64,000 bases of DNA from Streptomyces flavotricini. GTDB taxonomy: Bacteria > Actinomycetota > Actinomycetes > Streptomycetales > Streptomycetaceae. Under the pieces are notes generated by a model, which worked only from the letters and a program-made list of their open reading frames with translations, made no database searches and was not told the DNA's origin. The stretch spans positions 7,992,615 through 8,056,614 of the forward strand of contig NZ_JAINUL010000001.1 in NCBI RefSeq assembly GCF_020639365.1, given 5' to 3'. Of this stretch, positions 41,705 through 50,067 are shown piece after piece. The translations under genes were made by a program, and so were the position numbers. The stretch's first letter is position 1; each line of letters begins with the position of its first letter.

Positions 41705-42895
41705 ATGGATCTCCGCTTCGTCCAGGACCTGGCACAGGCACTGCACCGCCCGGACCAGCGGACGCTCGGCTCGCACTTCACCCGCGCGGAGCTGCCCGGC
41801 TGGGGCGACCGCCTGCTGACCCCGACCGGGCTGCTCGACCTGCTGACCTATCGGACGTTCTCGCGGCCGGGTCAGGTCCTCTGCCTGAGCAAGGGCGTGT
41901 TCCTCCCGCCCCGCGACTACATGGTCGCCCGCACCACGCGCGGCGACGAACACGAGATGATCGACACGTACCGCCTCGGAGCCCTGCTCAAGGAGGGCTG
42001 CCAGATCGTGGTGGGCGGGCTGGAGAAGATCGACCCCCGCTTCGACCTCGCCTGCCGCGCCCTGCAGTGGCTGACGGGGGCGAAGGTGTACGCCACCGCC
42101 TTCCTGGCGACCGGCGACGCGGGCGGCTTCAACCTGCACGTCGACACGTCCGACTCGGTGATCCTCCAGCTGGCGGGCACCAAGAGCTGGGAGGTGCGCG
42201 GCGAGACGCTCAAGGCGCCGCTGAACGAGGTCCGCCGCACCGCGACCCCCAGCGAGGAAGTCCTGTGGCGGGGCACCCTGGCGGCCGGCGACCTGATGTG
42301 CGTGCCGCGCGGCTACTGGCACACCGCCACCCGTACCGACCAGGCGCCCGGCGGGTACTCCCTGCACGTCACCTTCGGGATCGTGGAACGCACCGGCATG
42401 GACTGGCTGCGCGCCCTGACCGAGCGGGCCAACCACGTCGAGCCGTTCCGCCACGACGTGTCCGAGGACACCGATCCCCGTGACCTCGTCCGCCTCCTGA
42501 CCGCGCTGGCCGAGCAGTACCCGCCGGCCGCGTTCGCGCGGGCGCAGCCGATGTTCCTGGACCGCGGCGGCCTCGGGCTGAGGGAGAACCAGCGCGTCAT
42601 CACCCGGGGGGTGTTCGGGCCCGCCACCGGCGTCGCCTGCCTCACCGAGTTCCGCCCGCGCCTGACGGCCGCCGGTGACACGGTCACCGTCGCCTCGGCG
42701 GGACGGACCCTCACCTTCCCCGCGCAGGCCCGCCCCGCCCTCGACGCCCTGCTGTCCGGGCTCCCGGTCCAGGTCGCCGGGCTCGCCGCACGGACGGGCC
42801 TCGACGTCGCGGCGTACGCGCGGACCCTCCTCGACGCCGGCCTGTGCGTCGAGGTGACCGACGCCCTGGCCTCGGCGTACTCCGCGCTCTCCTGA
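41705..42895 (+). CDS. JmjC/cupin-type 2-oxoglutarate oxygenase, RoxA/YcfD-like (396 aa)
   Basis: Fe(II)/2-oxoglutarate-dependent protein or peptide hydroxylase. The iron triad is His145 and Asp147 in NLHVDTSD plus His206 in RGYWHTA; DSVILQLAGTKSWEV follows the first pair as in ribosomal oxygenases. The C-terminal 110 residues form the winged-helix-like domain of YcfD/ROXA (LTFPAQARPALDALLSG ... DVAAYARTLLDAGLCVEV). Ribosomal oxygenases hydroxylate an Arg or His of a ribosomal protein; here, placed after two precursor peptides, a role in peptide hydroxylation is inferred. A GGAAAGG site precedes the ATG. Confidence 0.85.
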   Translation: MDLRFVQDLAQALHRPDQRTLGSHFTRAELPGWGDRLLTPTGLLDLLTYRTFSRPGQVLCLSKGVFLPPRDYMVARTTRGDEHEMIDTYRLGALLKEGCQIVVGGLEKIDPRFDLACRALQWLTGAKVYATAFLATGDAGGFNLHVDTSDSVILQLAGTKSWEVRGETLKAPLNEVRRTATPSEEVLWRGTLAAGDLMCVPRGYWHTATRTDQAPGGYSLHVTFGIVERTGMDWLRALTERANHVEPFRHDVSEDTDPRDLVRLLTALAEQYPPAAFARAQPMFLDRGGLGLRENQRVITRGVFGPATGVACLTEFRPRLTAAGDTVTVASAGRTLTFPAQARPALDALLSGLPVQVAGLAARTGLDVAAYARTLLDAGLCVEVTDALASAYSALS

Positions 42896-42921
42896 GCCTT
42901 CGTTCCCCGCCGAACACGGGT

Positions 42922-42961
42922 CACGGCCGGCCGGTCGTCCTAGGACGACCGGCCGGCCGTG
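42922..42961. terminator. Bidirectional hairpin terminator
   Basis: A perfect 19-bp inverted repeat (CACGGCCGGCCGGTCGTCC and complement around TA) stands between the JmjC oxygenase gene and a convergent cupin-like gene, and marks the end of the RiPP-like operon. Confidence 0.88.
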
Positions 42962-43000
42962 GCGTTCCGTCGCGGGGGAGTCGGGCGGCGGCCGGACCGG

Positions 43001-43432
43001 TCAGGCCGTGGAGGCCGGTGTGGCCGTGCCGATGGTCAGGCAGAGCAGGCCCGACGAAGCGGTCTGCTCGACCCGGGCGGTGTACCCGCCCGGTATGAAC
43101 AGGGCCTCTCCCGAGCGCAGCCGTAAGTCCTGCGCGGTGGTGCGGATCCCGGCCGCGCCGAGCCGCCATCGGCTGCTGCCCGTCTGCTGGAGGACCAGCA
43201 GGTCAGCCGTGTTCGGGGCAGTGGGTGAAGGGCCGGACCGGACCGTCACCGGGCGCCCCAGGAGGAGCGTGATGCCGGCGGCCAGGGTTTCGGGGGAGCG
43301 GCGCCAGTCGTCGGGGTCCGCATGCTCGGGCCAGAGGATTCCGGGGCCCTTTCCGCTGTGAGTGCGCACGAAGAGGGCGAGTTCCCGGAGCTGGTCACCG
43401 TCCCACTCGTGTGGGGTATGCGGATCCGACAT
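43001..43432 (-). CDS. Small cupin-like protein, paralogue 1 (143 aa)
   Basis: Begins with a helix and a conserved block LRELALFVRTHSGKGPGILWPEH, then ends in a half-barrel with RLRSGEALFIPGGYTARVEQ, like the second half of a cupin or JmjC barrel. No complete iron triad is visible, so it may be a binding protein. The closest relative in the window is the protein at 49040-49480, which shares the ELALF...GPGILWP block and the overall layout. GAGAGG precedes the ATG at 43432. It is divergent from an HTH-only LuxR gene, 392 bases away, as is its paralogue. Confidence 0.65.
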   Translation of the reverse strand: MSDPHTPHEWDGDQLRELALFVRTHSGKGPGILWPEHADPDDWRRSPETLAAGITLLLGRPVTVRSGPSPTAPNTADLLVLQQTGSSRWRLGAAGIRTTAQDLRLRSGEALFIPGGYTARVEQTASSGLLCLTIGTATPASTA

Positions 43433-43824
43433 GTACTTGCCTCTCTGGCACGGAGATCGCACGAATCGCGACGGTAGGAGCCAGCCTGTCGCAGCCGCGG
43501 CTCCCCGAAAAGTCACAGCTTTACGCGACCAGAGGTGCCTCGTGCGCCGGGCCGCGCGCTGTGCCCGATCGCTGCTCCCGCCGTGTTCCGGTGCCTTGAT
43601 GTCCGCTTCGTCCACCAGGTTTCAAGCTGCCATTGCAACTTGGTGAGGTGGCTGATCCGTTGCAGGCGCCCCAGGGACCCGGCAGGCTGCATAGTGCCGC
43701 CGAGACCGCGCTGACCTGCAAAAAGCCGCACCCTCCACCTTCCGGAGTCCCTTGTGAAGCGCCTCCTGCCGACCGCGACCGTTCCCCGCCCGTATCCCCA
43801 CCCCTCGTAGCCCCAGGAGGCACC
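43433..43824. other. Intergenic region between cupin-like and HTH genes
   Basis: 392 bases without a credible gene; open frames here look like shadows. A weak inverted repeat, TGCAAC at 43634-43639 and GTTGCA at 43659-43664 with 19 bases between, may be an operator. Both divergent promoters must lie here. Confidence 0.4.
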
Positions 43825-44106
43825 ATGACGGACACCTCGCCCGCCCTCACCGGCCGTGAACGCCAAGTCCTGTGCATGCTCAGCTCCGGCGACACCGTCT
43901 CTTCCATCGCCCGGCAACTCGGCCTGAGCCCGCACACGGTCGACACGTACCTCCGCCGGCTCCGTACGAAGACCGGTACGGCCAACCGCACCCAGCTGAC
44001 GGTCTTCGCCGTCCGGAACGGATACGTGGGGCGGCCGCCGCACGGCGCCGCGGAAGACGACCGGACCGTCGAGCAGGGGCACGAGGTCGGCTCCCGCCCC
44101 ATCTGA
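43825..44106 (+). CDS. HTH-only LuxR-type regulator, paralogue 1 (93 aa)
   Basis: The whole protein is essentially one LuxR/GerE DNA-binding domain: LTGRERQVLCMLSSGDTVSSIARQLGLSPHTVDTYLRRLRTKTGTANRTQL at residues 7-58, with the recognition helix SPHTVDTYLRRL. No sensor domain, so control must come from level, partner or modification. The C-terminus is disordered. CCAGGAGG is an ideal ribosome site. It is divergent from the cupin-like gene. The paralogue at 49798-50067 shares most of the HTH (SPHTVDTYxRRLRxKTGTxNRTQL). Confidence 0.85.
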   Translation: MTDTSPALTGRERQVLCMLSSGDTVSSIARQLGLSPHTVDTYLRRLRTKTGTANRTQLTVFAVRNGYVGRPPHGAAEDDRTVEQGHEVGSRPI

Positions 44107-44325
44107 GACGCCGAAGAGAACGGCGCCGCCCGGCCCGCACGGCCGGCGAGCAGCCGCCCCGAACTCCCGTGGCCCCGCAGCCTGCCCGTTGCGGGGCCGT
44201 GGCGTTCCCGGACCCCGCCCGGCGGTACCCCACGAGGTCCCGCCGCGCGACACGACTCACGCACCGCACCGCACCGCACCGCGCCGGACCAGACCCGCGC
44301 CGGACCGTACCCGTAAGGCCGCATC

Positions 44326-46440
44326 ATGCCCCTCCCTCCTCCTGTCAGCGGACATCGGTCCGGGTCGAACAACCCCTTCCGGCTCACAGAGCCGATGCGG
44401 GCGCGCCTTCTGGCCGCGGTGCGGGCCCTGGTGACGGATCCCGCGCTGGCGCCCCTGTCCGACGGCGCCCGGCTGGCCTGTGTCGTGCTGACCGCGAAGG
44501 CCAACGTCGCCCATGGGTGCCGGACCGTCACATGGGCGGCAGAGCTGGGCAGATGGCTGGGTGTGTCCCAGTCCCAGACCGCGCACACGGTGCTCCCCCA
44601 ACTGCGGCGGGCCGGCGCCCTCGCCACGCGGCCCATGAGGAACGCCACCGGGCACACGACCGGGCTGGAGTGCTGGATCATCCCCTTCTACCGGGCCCGG
44701 ACGGCCGGAGACCGGCGCCACGCCCTCGCCCTGTCGCGGGTGGAACTCGCCGTACTGCTGCGCCTGATCGAGGCGCTCTTCGGGCCGGGCTGGACCCACC
44801 GGGACGGGTCGGTCACCCCTGCCGGGCTGCTCGCGGGCCGTACGGGTCGCGGGGCCGCGACGGACCGGCTCGCGCTGCTGCTCATGGTGCTGTCCTCGAA
44901 CGCGGAGGGCTGGCTGCGACTGTGCCCGGGGACGGTGGACCCGGCCCGCGGCCGGCCGGCGGCAACGGTCGCCCGGCTGCTGGGCTGCTCGCCGGCGGCG
45001 GGAGCGAAGGTGCTCAAGCGGCTCGCGGAACACGGCCCGGTCCAGGTCGAACGACGCCCGACCGCTTCGGGGTTGCATGCCCGCAGCCGGGTGCGGCTGG
45101 TACCGGTCGGCGAGGCGCACCGCCGGCCCGCCGTCACCGGCGAGGCCCCCGGCGAGAACCGTGAGGACGGCGGGAAGCGGGCCGGCCGGATCGCGCCGGA
45201 CGACGTCCCCGCCTTCCGCGTCCGCGCCTTCCCCGACCTCGCCCCTCCTGCATCCGGTGATCACGTGACGAGCGGCGTCACCGCGGCCCTTGCGGGGCCA
45301 GGGCCCTCGGACACGTACCGGGCGCGCCCCGCCGGTTCGGCAGGCCGCCCCGCAACTGCACACCACCACGCTCTCCACGCTTCTCGTGTCGCTCCCGTCG
45401 ACCATCCCGTCCGTGATCCGGGCTTGTCCGGCGAAGGCCGTCCGGGGTCAGGAGGTCTTCCGGAGCGCGCGGGCGGCCGCGAGGATCAGGCCCCGGCCGG
45501 TGGGGCCGCCGCGGTGCGGCCGACGCCGCCGGTCGGCGCGGGGCACGGTGGCCCGCTGCGCGGGGAGGAGCCGCAGCAGCACAAGAGGGCACCGGTCCCG
45601 CTGCCGCCGACGGACCTGGTGGCCGTGCTCGCTCCGGTCCGGGCGCTGTGGCAACGCCTGGGCCGCCCGTACGCTCGCCGCCTGCTGCAGGCCGCGGTGC
45701 GCGGGGAACTCTCGGCGGTGGCCGGCTTCGCGGGCCCGGCGGACGCGCCCGCGGTACTGGCCGACCGGCTGACGCGGCGCCTGGCGGCGCAGGGGGGTCC
45801 CACCGCCGTGGCGGACCCGGTGGGCTGGCTGATCGGCCGGGGCCTGCCGCAGCGGCCTGGCTGCGGCGACGTGCGCTGTGACGAGGGGCTCCGGCTGGAC
45901 GGTGGCACGTGCGCCACCTGTGAGTACGTGCTCGACGACCGCCGCGCCATGCGCCGTGCCATCGCGGCCGAGGTCGATGCGCGGATGCCCGGGGCTTCCC
46001 CGGACGACCGCCGCACGGAGGTGAACCGTCACATGCACGTGGCCGTCACCGCCGAGGGCTGGGCCAAGGTGCTGTACCGGGAGCGGGTCGAGGCCGCGCG
46101 GGCCGAGCGCCGCGCCGCGGCCACCGCCGTCGTACCGGCGCCACGGCTGCCACGGCCGTCGCCCGCGCCGGTCGTGCCCGCCGCCCGGCGTACGGTGGCG
46201 GCAGCCCGCCCCGAGGCCGGCACCCGGCCACCCCTCGTACTGGAGGAGCTGACCCGCGACGAGGTCATCACCTGGCGCGCTCGCGCCGAGTACGACCACC
46301 GGGTCGTCGCGGAGCACATCGAAGCGCACGGAGAGCCCTCCGCCCGCCGCCTGTTCACCCACCGACTGGTCGACCGGATCCAGCGCCTCGCCGCCACCAG
46401 CCGCCTGGTACTGGGCCATCCCGCCTGGACACAGGTCTGA
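44326..46440 (+). CDS. Large HTH protein with four-Cys motif (704 aa)
   Basis: The first 110 residues look like a winged helix (LSDGARLACVVLTAK, AAELGRWLGVSQSQTAHTVLPQLRRAGAL). A second winged-helix-like segment follows near 185-230 (TVARLLGCSPAAGAKVLKRLAEHGPVQVE). After a long disordered linker (240-440) comes a helical part, and CGDVRCDEG ... GGTCATCEY gives four Cys (near residues 515-540) as a likely zinc site. The C-terminus is helical. Such proteins are common beside mobile or accessory regions in Streptomyces, and may act in replication or regulation; no clear enzyme motif is present. The ATG has no strong ribosome site. Confidence 0.65.
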   Translation: MPLPPPVSGHRSGSNNPFRLTEPMRARLLAAVRALVTDPALAPLSDGARLACVVLTAKANVAHGCRTVTWAAELGRWLGVSQSQTAHTVLPQLRRAGALATRPMRNATGHTTGLECWIIPFYRARTAGDRRHALALSRVELAVLLRLIEALFGPGWTHRDGSVTPAGLLAGRTGRGAATDRLALLLMVLSSNAEGWLRLCPGTVDPARGRPAATVARLLGCSPAAGAKVLKRLAEHGPVQVERRPTASGLHARSRVRLVPVGEAHRRPAVTGEAPGENREDGGKRAGRIAPDDVPAFRVRAFPDLAPPASGDHVTSGVTAALAGPGPSDTYRARPAGSAGRPATAHHHALHASRVAPVDHPVRDPGLSGEGRPGSGGLPERAGGREDQAPAGGAAAVRPTPPVGAGHGGPLRGEEPQQHKRAPVPLPPTDLVAVLAPVRALWQRLGRPYARRLLQAAVRGELSAVAGFAGPADAPAVLADRLTRRLAAQGGPTAVADPVGWLIGRGLPQRPGCGDVRCDEGLRLDGGTCATCEYVLDDRRAMRRAIAAEVDARMPGASPDDRRTEVNRHMHVAVTAEGWAKVLYRERVEAARAERRAAATAVVPAPRLPRPSPAPVVPAARRTVAAARPEAGTRPPLVLEELTRDEVITWRARAEYDHRVVAEHIEAHGEPSARRLFTHRLVDRIQRLAATSRLVLGHPAWTQV

Positions 46441-46579
46441 CCGCCCCAGCCCCGTCCCAAGACCCCGCGGAGCGCCGGCCCGTGTCCTGGGTCGGACGGG
46501 TCCGGGCGAGCCGGGGTGACTCGGATGCCGGCGAGGTGCCCGGTGCATGAGAAGGCGGTCGGCACGGCCAGGTCGTCAT

Positions 46580-47085
46580 CCGCGTATGCGGTGGCGCGAC
46601 CGCCATCGCGGCCCGGTAGTCCTCGGCGCGGACGGCGCGCAGTTCGGTCAGTGCCCGGTACGGGGCGTCGATTTCGGTCTGGACCGGGTCGGCGTCGGCG
46701 GGGTGGCCCGTAGCCATGAGCTCGGCCAGCCGGACCATCTGCGCGGTGCGCTCACGGTGCGCGGCGTCGGCGTCGGCCTGGCTCATCGCGACGGCGCGGC
46801 GTCCGACCTCTTCGGCGAGTTCGGGGAAGTCGCGCATGTTCTCCTCGTACGGGGAGGGCGTCACGCCCTCGAAGAGGTTCTCCGGTCGGTTGATGGCATG
46901 GGGTTGCCGTCTTCCTGGACTGCTCCAGTTCGGCGATCGTGCGGGAGACGGTGCCGGCCAGGGCGTCGAGCCGGTCCCGTTCCGCGAGGAGGCGCTGGTG
47001 GCAGCAGGCCGGTCTCGTCGTCGTGGCGCAGTGTCCGGGCGGTAACGCCCGACATCCGGGCCACCTCCGCGATCGGCCAGTCCAT
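46580..47085 (-). pseudogene. Broken MerR/TipA-type regulator
   Basis: Three minus-strand pieces in different frames together form a TipAL-like protein. From 47085: MDWPIAEVARMSGVTARTLRH and GLLPPA, a MerR HTH with Asp in place of the usual Tyr of HYDE. Then, in another frame, LLAERDRLDALAGTVSRTIAELEQS, the coiled-coil linker. Then, in a third frame, PENLFEGVTPSPYEENMRDFPELAEEV and later AHRERTAQMVRLAELM and YRALTEL, the TipAS ligand-binding fold, which stops short of its end. At least two frameshifts and a lost C-terminus make it inactive. Intact relatives bind thiopeptides or other drugs. Confidence 0.8.
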
Positions 47086-47569
47086 CGGAAGGGGCGCGGC
47101 GGCCGTCGGCCGCGTGCTCGACGGCGGCAGCGTCCCGGCAGCGGGCCGGGACGTGGCCGAAAACGCCGCCGATACGGGGTTGTCGTGGGCCCGACTTCGT
47201 GGCCGGTTCCGTGTCCTTGGCCGCAATCCCGGCAACCGGACACGGCGACGCACATGCGCGAATACAGCGACGTTTTGCGCCATCTCGGTGTCCGGCCACG
47301 GCTATTCGATACAGGACTGCCCGGGGAATTCTCGCGCGAAATTTTACCGGTTCATTGCCGGATGACAATGAACCGTGGGTGGCGCGGGCACCCTCCACGC
47401 CCTCAGGGCGGCGGCTGCGGCACCAGGGGGTGCGGCAGCCGCCGCCCGCGGCGGTCCGGCCGGCGCGGGGCCTCACCTCTTGCGAGGGGCCGCCGACCGG
47501 AGCGGGTGCCCTCTCGGGCACCCGGTCATGGCTGTTCAGATGGGGTATGGGGGACCGCGGGGTCGGTCT
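47086..47569. other. 484-base region without a gene
   Basis: No credible coding region. It holds a long GC-rich hairpin at 47407-47447 (arms GGGCGGCGGCTGCGGCACC and its near complement, one mismatch, AGG loop), likely the terminator of the small secreted peptide gene at its right. The rest is lower in GC than its neighbours. Confidence 0.5.
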
Positions 47570-47752
47570 CTACTGGAGCTTCGGCGGGACGCCGCCCCAG
47601 CCCCAGGAGGTGTCGGTCGGCTCGCTCTGCCCGTCGGCCACGACCGCATGCGCCGCGTCGTGGGCGGCCGCCCGGTACGCCTCGACCGCTACCGGCGACA
47701 GCAGGGCGGCGACGGAGGCCGCGATCGTCACTATGCGGGCAATGCGCTTCAT
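47570..47752 (-). CDS. Small secreted peptide divergent from second TrmB/LuxR regulator (60 aa)
   Basis: Signal-peptide-like N-terminus (MKRIARIVTIAASVAALLSPVAVEA), then a short acidic/Ala-rich part and the tail QSEPTDTSWGWGGVPPKLQ. The tail aligns with that of the secreted peptide at 20800-21033 (T, then A or S, then W-G-x-G-x-x-P-x-K). GGAG lies 7-8 bases before the ATG at 47752. It is divergent from the regulator gene at 47916, with 163 bases between. No Cys, so the mature form is linear unless processed. A pheromone-like role is inferred from the repeated pairing. Confidence 0.7.
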   Translation of the reverse strand: MKRIARIVTIAASVAALLSPVAVEAYRAAAHDAAHAVVADGQSEPTDTSWGWGGVPPKLQ

Positions 47753-47880
47753 GGACTTCTCCAAGGGGATGTATTGAGAGAACGCCGTGCGAGGTAACTC
47801 CGAGGGCTCGCCGTGTTCCCGCTTTCGAGAGAAGTCTTTCCCGGCGCCTATCCTGGCCGCAATTGGTCACCCCCTTCATC

Positions 47881-47893
47881 AAGGTGCGTGGCA
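47881..47893. promoter_or_regulatory. Short motif shared with element Y
   Basis: AAGGTGCGTGGCA, differing in one base from the AAGGTGCATGGCA core of element Y at 20666 and 26899. It lies 22 bases before the second TrmB/LuxR regulator start. It may be part of a common operator, in the opposite orientation relative to the gene. Confidence 0.4.
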
Positions 47894-47915
47894 GCAAGGC
47901 GAGGAGGGGACATCA

Positions 47916-49013
47916 ATGGACATTAGCCGTGATTGCGGTCTGTCAGAGGTTCCGGACGGCTGGCGGACGACCGACACGGCCGTCTACGGGTGGGTCCTGG
48001 AGCAGGGGCGGCTGGACGAACCGGCGGTCGCGGCCGCCCTCGGCCTGCCGGAAGAGGAAGTGCGGGAAGCCCTCGCCCGGCTCATCGCCTCCCGGCTGGT
48101 CCGGCGCGACCCCCAGGACCCGGTGCAGGGCTTCGCCGTCTCGCCCGATGTCGCCCGCGCGGAGCTGGCCGCCCCCGTACGGTCCCGGATCCGCCAGGTC
48201 GAGGAGGAGCTCGACCGGGCCCAGCGGGAGTTGGACCGCTTCTCCGTCGAGTACCTCCGGCACGCCAAGCGGGGCAACGGCCAGTTCCGGCTGATCGCCA
48301 ACATGCTGGAGGTCAGGGTCGCCCTCACCCAGGCCTCCGAACGGTGCACCGAGGAAGTGCTCTCCAGCCAGCCCGGCGGCGGCAGCCGGGTGGTCGAGGC
48401 GATGGGCGAGGCCCTGGCGCGCGACCGGGCGATCCTCGAACGAGGCGTTCGGATGCGCACCCTCTACCACCACACCGCGCGCTTCAACGGCCCGAGCCAG
48501 GCGTACGTCGCGGCCGCCTCGGAGTTCGGCGCCCAGTACCGGACCGCGCACGAGCTCTTCGGCCGGCTCATCGTCTTCGACCGGGAGCTGGCCTTCATCC
48601 CGCTGAACGACGGCTCGCGCGGCGCGGTGGCCATCAGCGAACCCTCGGTGGCGTCCTACCTCGCCGACGTCTTCGAGCAGACCTGGACGCACGCCACTCC
48701 GTTCGCCGACGCGGCCAGCCAGGGCCTCGGCGAGGTCGCCCAGGAGATCGACCGCACCATCCTGCGGCTGCTCGCCGCGGGGCTGAAGGACGAGGCGATC
48801 GCCCGCCGCCTCGGCATGTCGCTGCGCACGGCGCGGCGCCACATCGCCGACATCATGGAGCAGTTGGGGGCGGAGAGCCGCTTCCAGGCGGGCGTGGCCG
48901 CCGTGCAGCGCGGCCTGCTCGACGCCGAGGAGCTCCTCGCCCCCGCGGCAGCCGGGTCCGATCCGGCCGGCGCTGATGCCGCCGGTGCCGGTGCCGCCGG
49001 TGCCGGTGTCTGA
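47916..49013 (+). CDS. TrmB/LuxR-type regulator, second copy (365 aa)
   Basis: Same domain order as the regulator at 19317-20651 but without the zinc-ribbon tail. The N-terminal winged helix (AVYGWVLEQGRLDEPAVAAALGLPEEEVREALARL) is followed by a long coiled coil (RSRIRQVEEELDRAQRELDRFS), a PLD-like sensor part (ILERGVRMRTLYHHTARFN ... FGRLIVFDRELAFIP) and a LuxR HTH at about 285-340 (LLAAGLKDEAIARRLGMSLRTARRHIADIM). The C-terminus is a run of Gly/Ala repeats. ATG follows GAGGAGGGG. Divergent from a small secreted peptide gene. Likely senses a small molecule or peptide and controls nearby genes. Confidence 0.85.
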   Translation: MDISRDCGLSEVPDGWRTTDTAVYGWVLEQGRLDEPAVAAALGLPEEEVREALARLIASRLVRRDPQDPVQGFAVSPDVARAELAAPVRSRIRQVEEELDRAQRELDRFSVEYLRHAKRGNGQFRLIANMLEVRVALTQASERCTEEVLSSQPGGGSRVVEAMGEALARDRAILERGVRMRTLYHHTARFNGPSQAYVAAASEFGAQYRTAHELFGRLIVFDRELAFIPLNDGSRGAVAISEPSVASYLADVFEQTWTHATPFADAASQGLGEVAQEIDRTILRLLAAGLKDEAIARRLGMSLRTARRHIADIMEQLGAESRFQAGVAAVQRGLLDAEELLAPAAAGSDPAGADAAGAGAAGAGV

Positions 49014-49039
49014 GGCGGCTGCCTGCAGCCCGGCCGGGC

Positions 49040-49480
49040 TCATGCGGCGGGCTCGATCCGCATCAGCAGATACCGTGCCGAGGCCGAGAGCTCGGCCGTC
49101 CACGCGCGCCCGGTCGGCACGTACAGCAGCTCTCCCGCCCGCAGGCGGCAGTGGAACGGCTCCGCCCGGATGCCCTCCGTCCCCGGAGCGAGCGTCCAGC
49201 CGCCGCCGCCCGAGACCTGCCGTACGAGGGTGCGGGCGGGGACGGGAGCTCCGCGGACCTGCCGCGGCGCGTCCGGCGCGCCGCGGCTGACCCGCACCGC
49301 GGCGCCGAGAACGGCGGACAACTCGGTTCGCAGCAGGGCGAGATCGGCCTCGGTCGCGTTCGCGCGGCAGCCCGGGTGGTCGTGGTCGGGCCAGAGGATC
49401 CCCGGGCCCCCGCCCCGGTGGACCGAGAGGAAGAGCGCGAGCTCTCCCAGATGACGGGCTCCGCTGCCACTGGTCCGCAT
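49040..49480 (-). CDS. Small cupin-like protein, paralogue 2 (146 aa)
   Basis: Relative of the protein at 43001-43432. The block LGELALFLSVHRGGGPGILWPDHDHPG matches that protein's N-terminal part, and the C-terminus RLRAGELLYVPTGRAWTAELSASARYLLMRIEP matches its half-barrel. No full metal triad. GGGGGAGGG is the ribosome site before the ATG at 49480. It is convergent with the TrmB/LuxR gene on its left (26 bases apart) and divergent from an HTH-only LuxR gene. Confidence 0.65.
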   Translation of the reverse strand: MRTSGSGARHLGELALFLSVHRGGGPGILWPDHDHPGCRANATEADLALLRTELSAVLGAAVRVSRGAPDAPRQVRGAPVPARTLVRQVSGGGGWTLAPGTEGIRAEPFHCRLRAGELLYVPTGRAWTAELSASARYLLMRIEPAA

Positions 49481-49797
49481 GTCCCTCCCCCCGTCCCTTG
49501 CCGTACGAGCACTCCCGGCGCCGCGTCCCGGCCCGCACGCCGGATCACGCACGCCGTACCGCGGCCGCCGCATGCCGGGCCCACGAACAGGCTCGCGCGC
49601 CGGCCCGCTCCGCAACAGTCACGTGATCCCGGTGCCCGGCCCCTCCCGCCGGGGTCGAATGCACCGACTTTTCCGGTTCGCCCCCGCCTCGCTTTGCTGC
49701 CAGGCACCTTGCTGAGGCCCGCGAGGGGTGGAGGGCGTACACCGGACCGGCCAGGCTGGGCGACGGAGCCAGCACCGTCCACCCCCAGGAGCCCGTC
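49481..49797. other. Intergenic region between cupin-like paralogue 2 and HTH gene
   Basis: 317 bases with no credible gene. It must hold two divergent promoters. I see no clear inverted repeat and no long match with the equivalent region at 43433-43824. Confidence 0.4.
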
Positions 49798-50067
49798 ATG
49801 TCGCACGACACCGTCCTTCAGCAGTCGTTCACCCCGCGCGAGCGGGAGATCCTCGCCCATCTGCCCGACGGCGCCACGTACCAGGCCATCGCCCGCCGGC
49901 TGGGGCTGAGCCCGCACACCGTCGACACCTACATCCGGCGGCTGCGCGGCAAGACCGGCACCACCAACCGCACCCAGCTCGCCGTCCTGGCCACCCGGCT
50001 GGGCCTCTCCCCGTACGGGACCCACCACGCCCCGGCCGCCGCCCCCGTCCGGGGCACCGGGCTGTAG
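49798..50067 (+). CDS. HTH-only LuxR-type regulator, paralogue 2 (89 aa)
   Basis: One LuxR/GerE domain and little else: FTPREREILAHLPDGATYQAIARRLGLSPHTVDTYIRRLRGKTGTTNRTQLAVLATRLGL at residues 11-70. CCAGGAG precedes the ATG. The HTH is very close to that of 43825-44106, and the gene context (divergent cupin-like partner) is the same, so the pair of genes was duplicated as a unit. Without a sensor domain, what controls it is unclear. Confidence 0.85.
   Translation: MSHDTVLQQSFTPREREILAHLPDGATYQAIARRLGLSPHTVDTYIRRLRGKTGTTNRTQLAVLATRLGLSPYGTHHAPAAAPVRGTGL

Noticed and set aside
47086..47569. Plus-strand frames across the gene-poor stretch
   Set aside because: No start with a ribosome site and no protein-like pattern; they overlap a terminator-like hairpin.
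48952..49013. Gly/Ala repeats at the end of the second TrmB/LuxR regulator as a separate repeat element
   Set aside because: Short in-frame low complexity at a C-terminus; nothing more than codon repetition.
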